Shown in pieces: positions 5,699-7,578 of a DNA stretch of 7,578 nucleotides (its first letter is position 1; each line of letters starts with the position of its first letter). This DNA comes from UMGS1387 sp045577475. Lineage in GTDB: Bacteria > Bacillota > Clostridia > Oscillospirales > CAG-382. The position numbers were made by a program, and so were the translations under genes. Where the stretch lies: the NCBI GenBank assembly GCA_045577475.1, contig JAZNIM010000241.1, forward strand, positions 1 through 7,578, given 5' to 3'. Below the pieces are notes generated by a model. It did no database searches, was not told the DNA's origin, and saw nothing but the letters and a program-made list of their open reading frames with translations.

Positions 5699-6325
5699 AT
5701 GGCAAAATATACAGGTCCAGCTTGCAGACAGTGCCGCAGAGAAGGCGTAAAGCTGTTCAGCAAGGGCGAACGCTGCTACACCGAAAAGTGCGCTCTCAGC
5801 AGACGTACAGGCGCTCCCGGTCAGCACGGTGCAGCTCGCAAGAAGATCGGCGAATACGGCAAGCAGCTTCGTGAAAAGCAGAAGGCAAAGAGATACTACG
5901 GTATCCCCGAAAAGCAGTTCAGAACATACTTTGAAAAGGCTGACGCAAAGGAAGGTATGACAGGTGAAAACCTCCTCTGCCTCATCGAGCGCAGACTCGA
6001 CAACGTAGTGTTCAGAATGGGCATGGGCGAAAGCCGCAGAGATGCAAGACAGCTTGTTGTTCACGGACATTTCGAAGTAAACGGCAAGAAGGCAAACATC
6101 CCTTCAATGATTCTCAAGGCAGGCGATGTTGTTACTGTTAAGGAAACAAGCCGCAAGTCTGAAAAGATTAAGGCTCTCGTTGAAAACATGGAAAACAGAA
6201 CAAGTCCTGCTTGGCTTGAAGTAGATAAGACAAACGTTGTTGGTAAGTTAGTAGCTCTTCCCAAGAGAGAAGACATCGACTTCCCCTTCGAAGAACAGCT
6301 TATCGTCGAACTTTACTCCAAGTAA
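5699..6325 (+). CDS. rpsD: 30S ribosomal protein S4, zinc-binding form
   Basis: S4 is a primary 16S rRNA-binding protein that nucleates assembly of the 30S body and helps form the mRNA entry channel; in many bacteria it also represses its own operon. The protein is 208 residues. The N-terminal region carries C9-x2-C12-x13-C26-x4-C31, a complete zinc site, so this is the 'C+' form. RTGAPGQHG (36-44) and the YYGIPEKQFRTYF helix (66-78) follow. The S4 RNA-binding domain is about 97-160, with RRLDNVVFRMG (98-108) and ARQLVVHGHFEVNGKK (116-131). ATG 5699 follows AAGGAGGA (5683-5690) by eight bases. Tandem TAA codons end it. Its place between rpsK and rpoA is usual for Clostridia, unlike Bacillus subtilis, where rpsD stands alone. 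Confidence 0.98.
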   Translation: MAKYTGPACRQCRREGVKLFSKGERCYTEKCALSRRTGAPGQHGAARKKIGEYGKQLREKQKAKRYYGIPEKQFRTYFEKADAKEGMTGENLLCLIERRLDNVVFRMGMGESRRDARQLVVHGHFEVNGKKANIPSMILKAGDVVTVKETSRKSEKIKALVENMENRTSPAWLEVDKTNVVGKLVALPKREDIDFPFEEQLIVELYSK

Positions 6326-6361
6326 TAATGTATTTACAACTACAAGCGGAATCATAAACAA

Positions 6362-6368
6362 GGGAGGT
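6362..6368 (+). promoter_or_regulatory. Ribosome-binding site for the TTG start of rpoA
   Basis: GGGAGGT lies seven bases before TTG 6376, a good Shine-Dalgarno match at the ideal distance. It supports a TTG start, which gives the family N-terminus MIEIERP; the first in-frame ATG inside the gene would lose the conserved N-terminal domain. Confidence 0.8.
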
Positions 6369-6375
6369 TTTAGCA

Positions 6376-7329
6376 TTGATCGAAATAGAAAGACCGAATA
6401 TAACTACAGTCGAACTGAAATCCGACGGTTCTTACGGCAAGTTCGTAATCGAACCCTTGGAAAGAGGATATGGCACTACACTCGGTAATTCACTTCGCAG
6501 AGTGTTGCTCAGCTCTTTACCCGGAGTTGCTGCAACCAGCGTAAAAATTGACGGTGTGCTGCATGAAATCTCCATAATTCCCGGTGTAAAAGAAGATGTA
6601 CCGGAAATCATACTCAACATCAAGGCGATAACCGCAAAGCTTCACACAGATACAGCTAAGACAGTAATCCTCGAAGCAACTGAAGAGGGCGAAATTACTG
6701 CAGGCGATATCAAGTGCGATGCGGACATCGAAATCCTTAACAAGGATCAGCATATCGCTTATCTTGAGGACGGCGGCGTTCTCAGAATGGAAATCACATT
6801 TGAACATGGCAGAGGATATGTATCAGGAGAAAAGAATAAGCTTAATCTCCAGAATCCTCCCATCGGACTTATTTGCGTTGACTCAATCTATACTCCCGTT
6901 TATAACGTGAATTATAAGGTTGAAAACACAAGAGTCGGTAATGTGACAGACTTCGATAAGCTTACCCTTGAAGTATTGACCGACGGCACAATTTCAGCCA
7001 AGGAAGCTATATCCTTAGCTGCCAAGATTCTCAATGAGCACCTCAGTCTGTTTATAGACTTGTCGGACGACGCCAAGAAGGCGGAAATAATGGTAGACCG
7101 TCAGGAAACCATTAAGGAAAAAGTGTTGGAGATGACTATTGAGGAGCTTGACATGTCTGTACGTTCCTTCAACTGCTTGAAGCGTGCAGGTATTGATACG
7201 GTCGAAGACCTTGTGAACAAGACAGAGGACGATATGATTAAGGTCAGAAACCTCGGTAAGAAGTCACTTGAAGAAGTTATTGCAAAACTTCATTCACTCA
7301 ACCTCACCCTCAAGCCGGATGAGGAATGA
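6376..7329 (+). CDS. rpoA: DNA-directed RNA polymerase subunit alpha
   Basis: Alpha dimerises to nucleate assembly of RNA polymerase, and its C-terminal domain touches UP elements and activators. The 317-residue protein is the normal length. The N-terminal domain (about 1-230) shows FVIEPLERGYGTTLGNSLRR (23-42) and LLSSLPG (44-50), the dimer and beta-contact region, plus VDSIYTPVYNVNYKVENTRVG (168-188). A linker (about 231-250) leads to the C-terminal domain with SVRSFNCLKRAGI (261-273) and NLGKKS (292-297). R263 and N266 correspond to the E. coli DNA-contacting R265 and N268. The start is TTG 6376, chosen from the family N-terminus MIEIERP and a ribosome-binding site seven bases upstream. 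A 50-base gap separates it from rpsD, and rplQ follows after 28 bases. Confidence 0.98.
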   Translation: MIEIERPNITTVELKSDGSYGKFVIEPLERGYGTTLGNSLRRVLLSSLPGVAATSVKIDGVLHEISIIPGVKEDVPEIILNIKAITAKLHTDTAKTVILEATEEGEITAGDIKCDADIEILNKDQHIAYLEDGGVLRMEITFEHGRGYVSGEKNKLNLQNPPIGLICVDSIYTPVYNVNYKVENTRVGNVTDFDKLTLEVLTDGTISAKEAISLAAKILNEHLSLFIDLSDDAKKAEIMVDRQETIKEKVLEMTIEELDMSVRSFNCLKRAGIDTVEDLVNKTEDDMIKVRNLGKKSLEEVIAKLHSLNLTLKPDEE

Positions 7330-7357
7330 GAATTAACGTAGAAGGAGGTACCTGAAA

Positions 7358-7578
7358 ATGGCAGGAAACAGAAAACTCGGCAGAGAAACTGCGCACAGAA
7401 ATCTGATGCTCAGAGGTCTTGTTACCTATCTGCTTGAAAACGGTCAGATTGAAACGACTCACAAGAGAGCTAAGGAAGTTAGCGCTCTTACAGATAAAAT
7501 GATCTCTCTTGGTAAAGAGGGAACTCTCGCAGCACGTCGTCAGGCTCTTGCTTTCATCACAAGTCGGATCGTAGCCAT
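7358..7578 (+). CDS. rplQ: 50S ribosomal protein L17, N-terminal 73 residues (3' truncated by window edge)
   Basis: L17 is a large-subunit protein near the peptide exit tunnel and ends the alpha operon in most bacteria. The visible 73 residues begin MAGNRKLGRETAHRNLMLRG and continue LVTYLLENGQIETTHKRAKEV, KMISLGKEG and AARRQALAFIT, all recognisable L17 landmarks (RKLGR, IETT.xRAKE, K.I.LGK, RRQAL.xI). ATG 7358 is eight bases after a strong AAGGAGGT (7342-7349). The last visible residues, SRIVA, fit the family less well than the rest; the usual acidic residue there is absent. This could be natural variation or a sequence-end artefact. The remaining 40-odd residues lie beyond the window. Confidence 0.96.
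   Translation, partial: MAGNRKLGRETAHRNLMLRGLVTYLLENGQIETTHKRAKEVSALTDKMISLGKEGTLAARRQALAFITSRIVA

Noticed and set aside
5681..6070. Antisense open frame (129 codons) opposite rpsD, rich in Ala, Leu and Ser
   Set aside because: The hydrophobic look comes from reading Lys/Glu/Arg codons of S4 backwards; there is no independent evidence of a gene.
6333..6358. Possible promoter before rpoA: TTTACA with CATAAA
   Set aside because: The spacing is 14 bases, well short of the usual 17, and the -10 match is poor.

Overview
The window lies inside the conserved ribosomal-protein 'spc-alpha' super-operon of a Firmicutes bacterium, most likely a gut-type Clostridia of the Oscillospiraceae/Ruminococcaceae kind. 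The gene order L6-L18-S5-L30-L15-SecY-Adk-Map-IF1-L36-S13-S11-S4-RpoA-L17 supports this, especially S4 sitting between S11 and RpoA and adk/map sitting between secY and infA. Strong AGGAGG-type ribosome-binding sites, GTG and TTG starts, and the protein sequences themselves also fit. The genus is an inference and cannot be fixed without a database search.

Layout: all fifteen genes are on the + strand and are tightly packed. Positions 1-149 hold the 3' end of rplF. Positions 171-2982 hold the spc part: rplR, rpsE, rpmD, rplO and secY. Positions 3010-4403 hold two metabolic or processing enzymes, adenylate kinase and methionine aminopeptidase. Positions 4428-4801 hold the small genes infA and rpmJ. 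Positions 4847-7329 hold the alpha part: rpsM, rpsK, rpsD and rpoA. From 7358 to the right edge is the 5' part of rplQ. No gap reaches 70 bases, and no intrinsic terminator or convincing promoter is visible, so one long transcript passing through the window is the simplest reading.

The genes jointly supply ribosome assembly (nine ribosomal proteins complete, two more partial), translation initiation (IF1), N-terminal methionine removal (Map), protein export (SecY), nucleotide balance (Adk) and transcription (RNA polymerase alpha). S4, L36 and Adk each carry an intact cysteine-type zinc site.

Nothing here looks like a new biological system; this is core housekeeping DNA. The points worth a second look are in the small intergenic spaces. 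A leader of about 63 nt before rpsD can form either a bulged hairpin or a small pseudoknot and could be an S4 feedback site. An imperfect 11-pair hairpin covers the infA stop codon ahead of rpmJ. The infA start is best placed at GTG 4428 rather than the upstream ATG, which overlaps the Shine-Dalgarno sequence.
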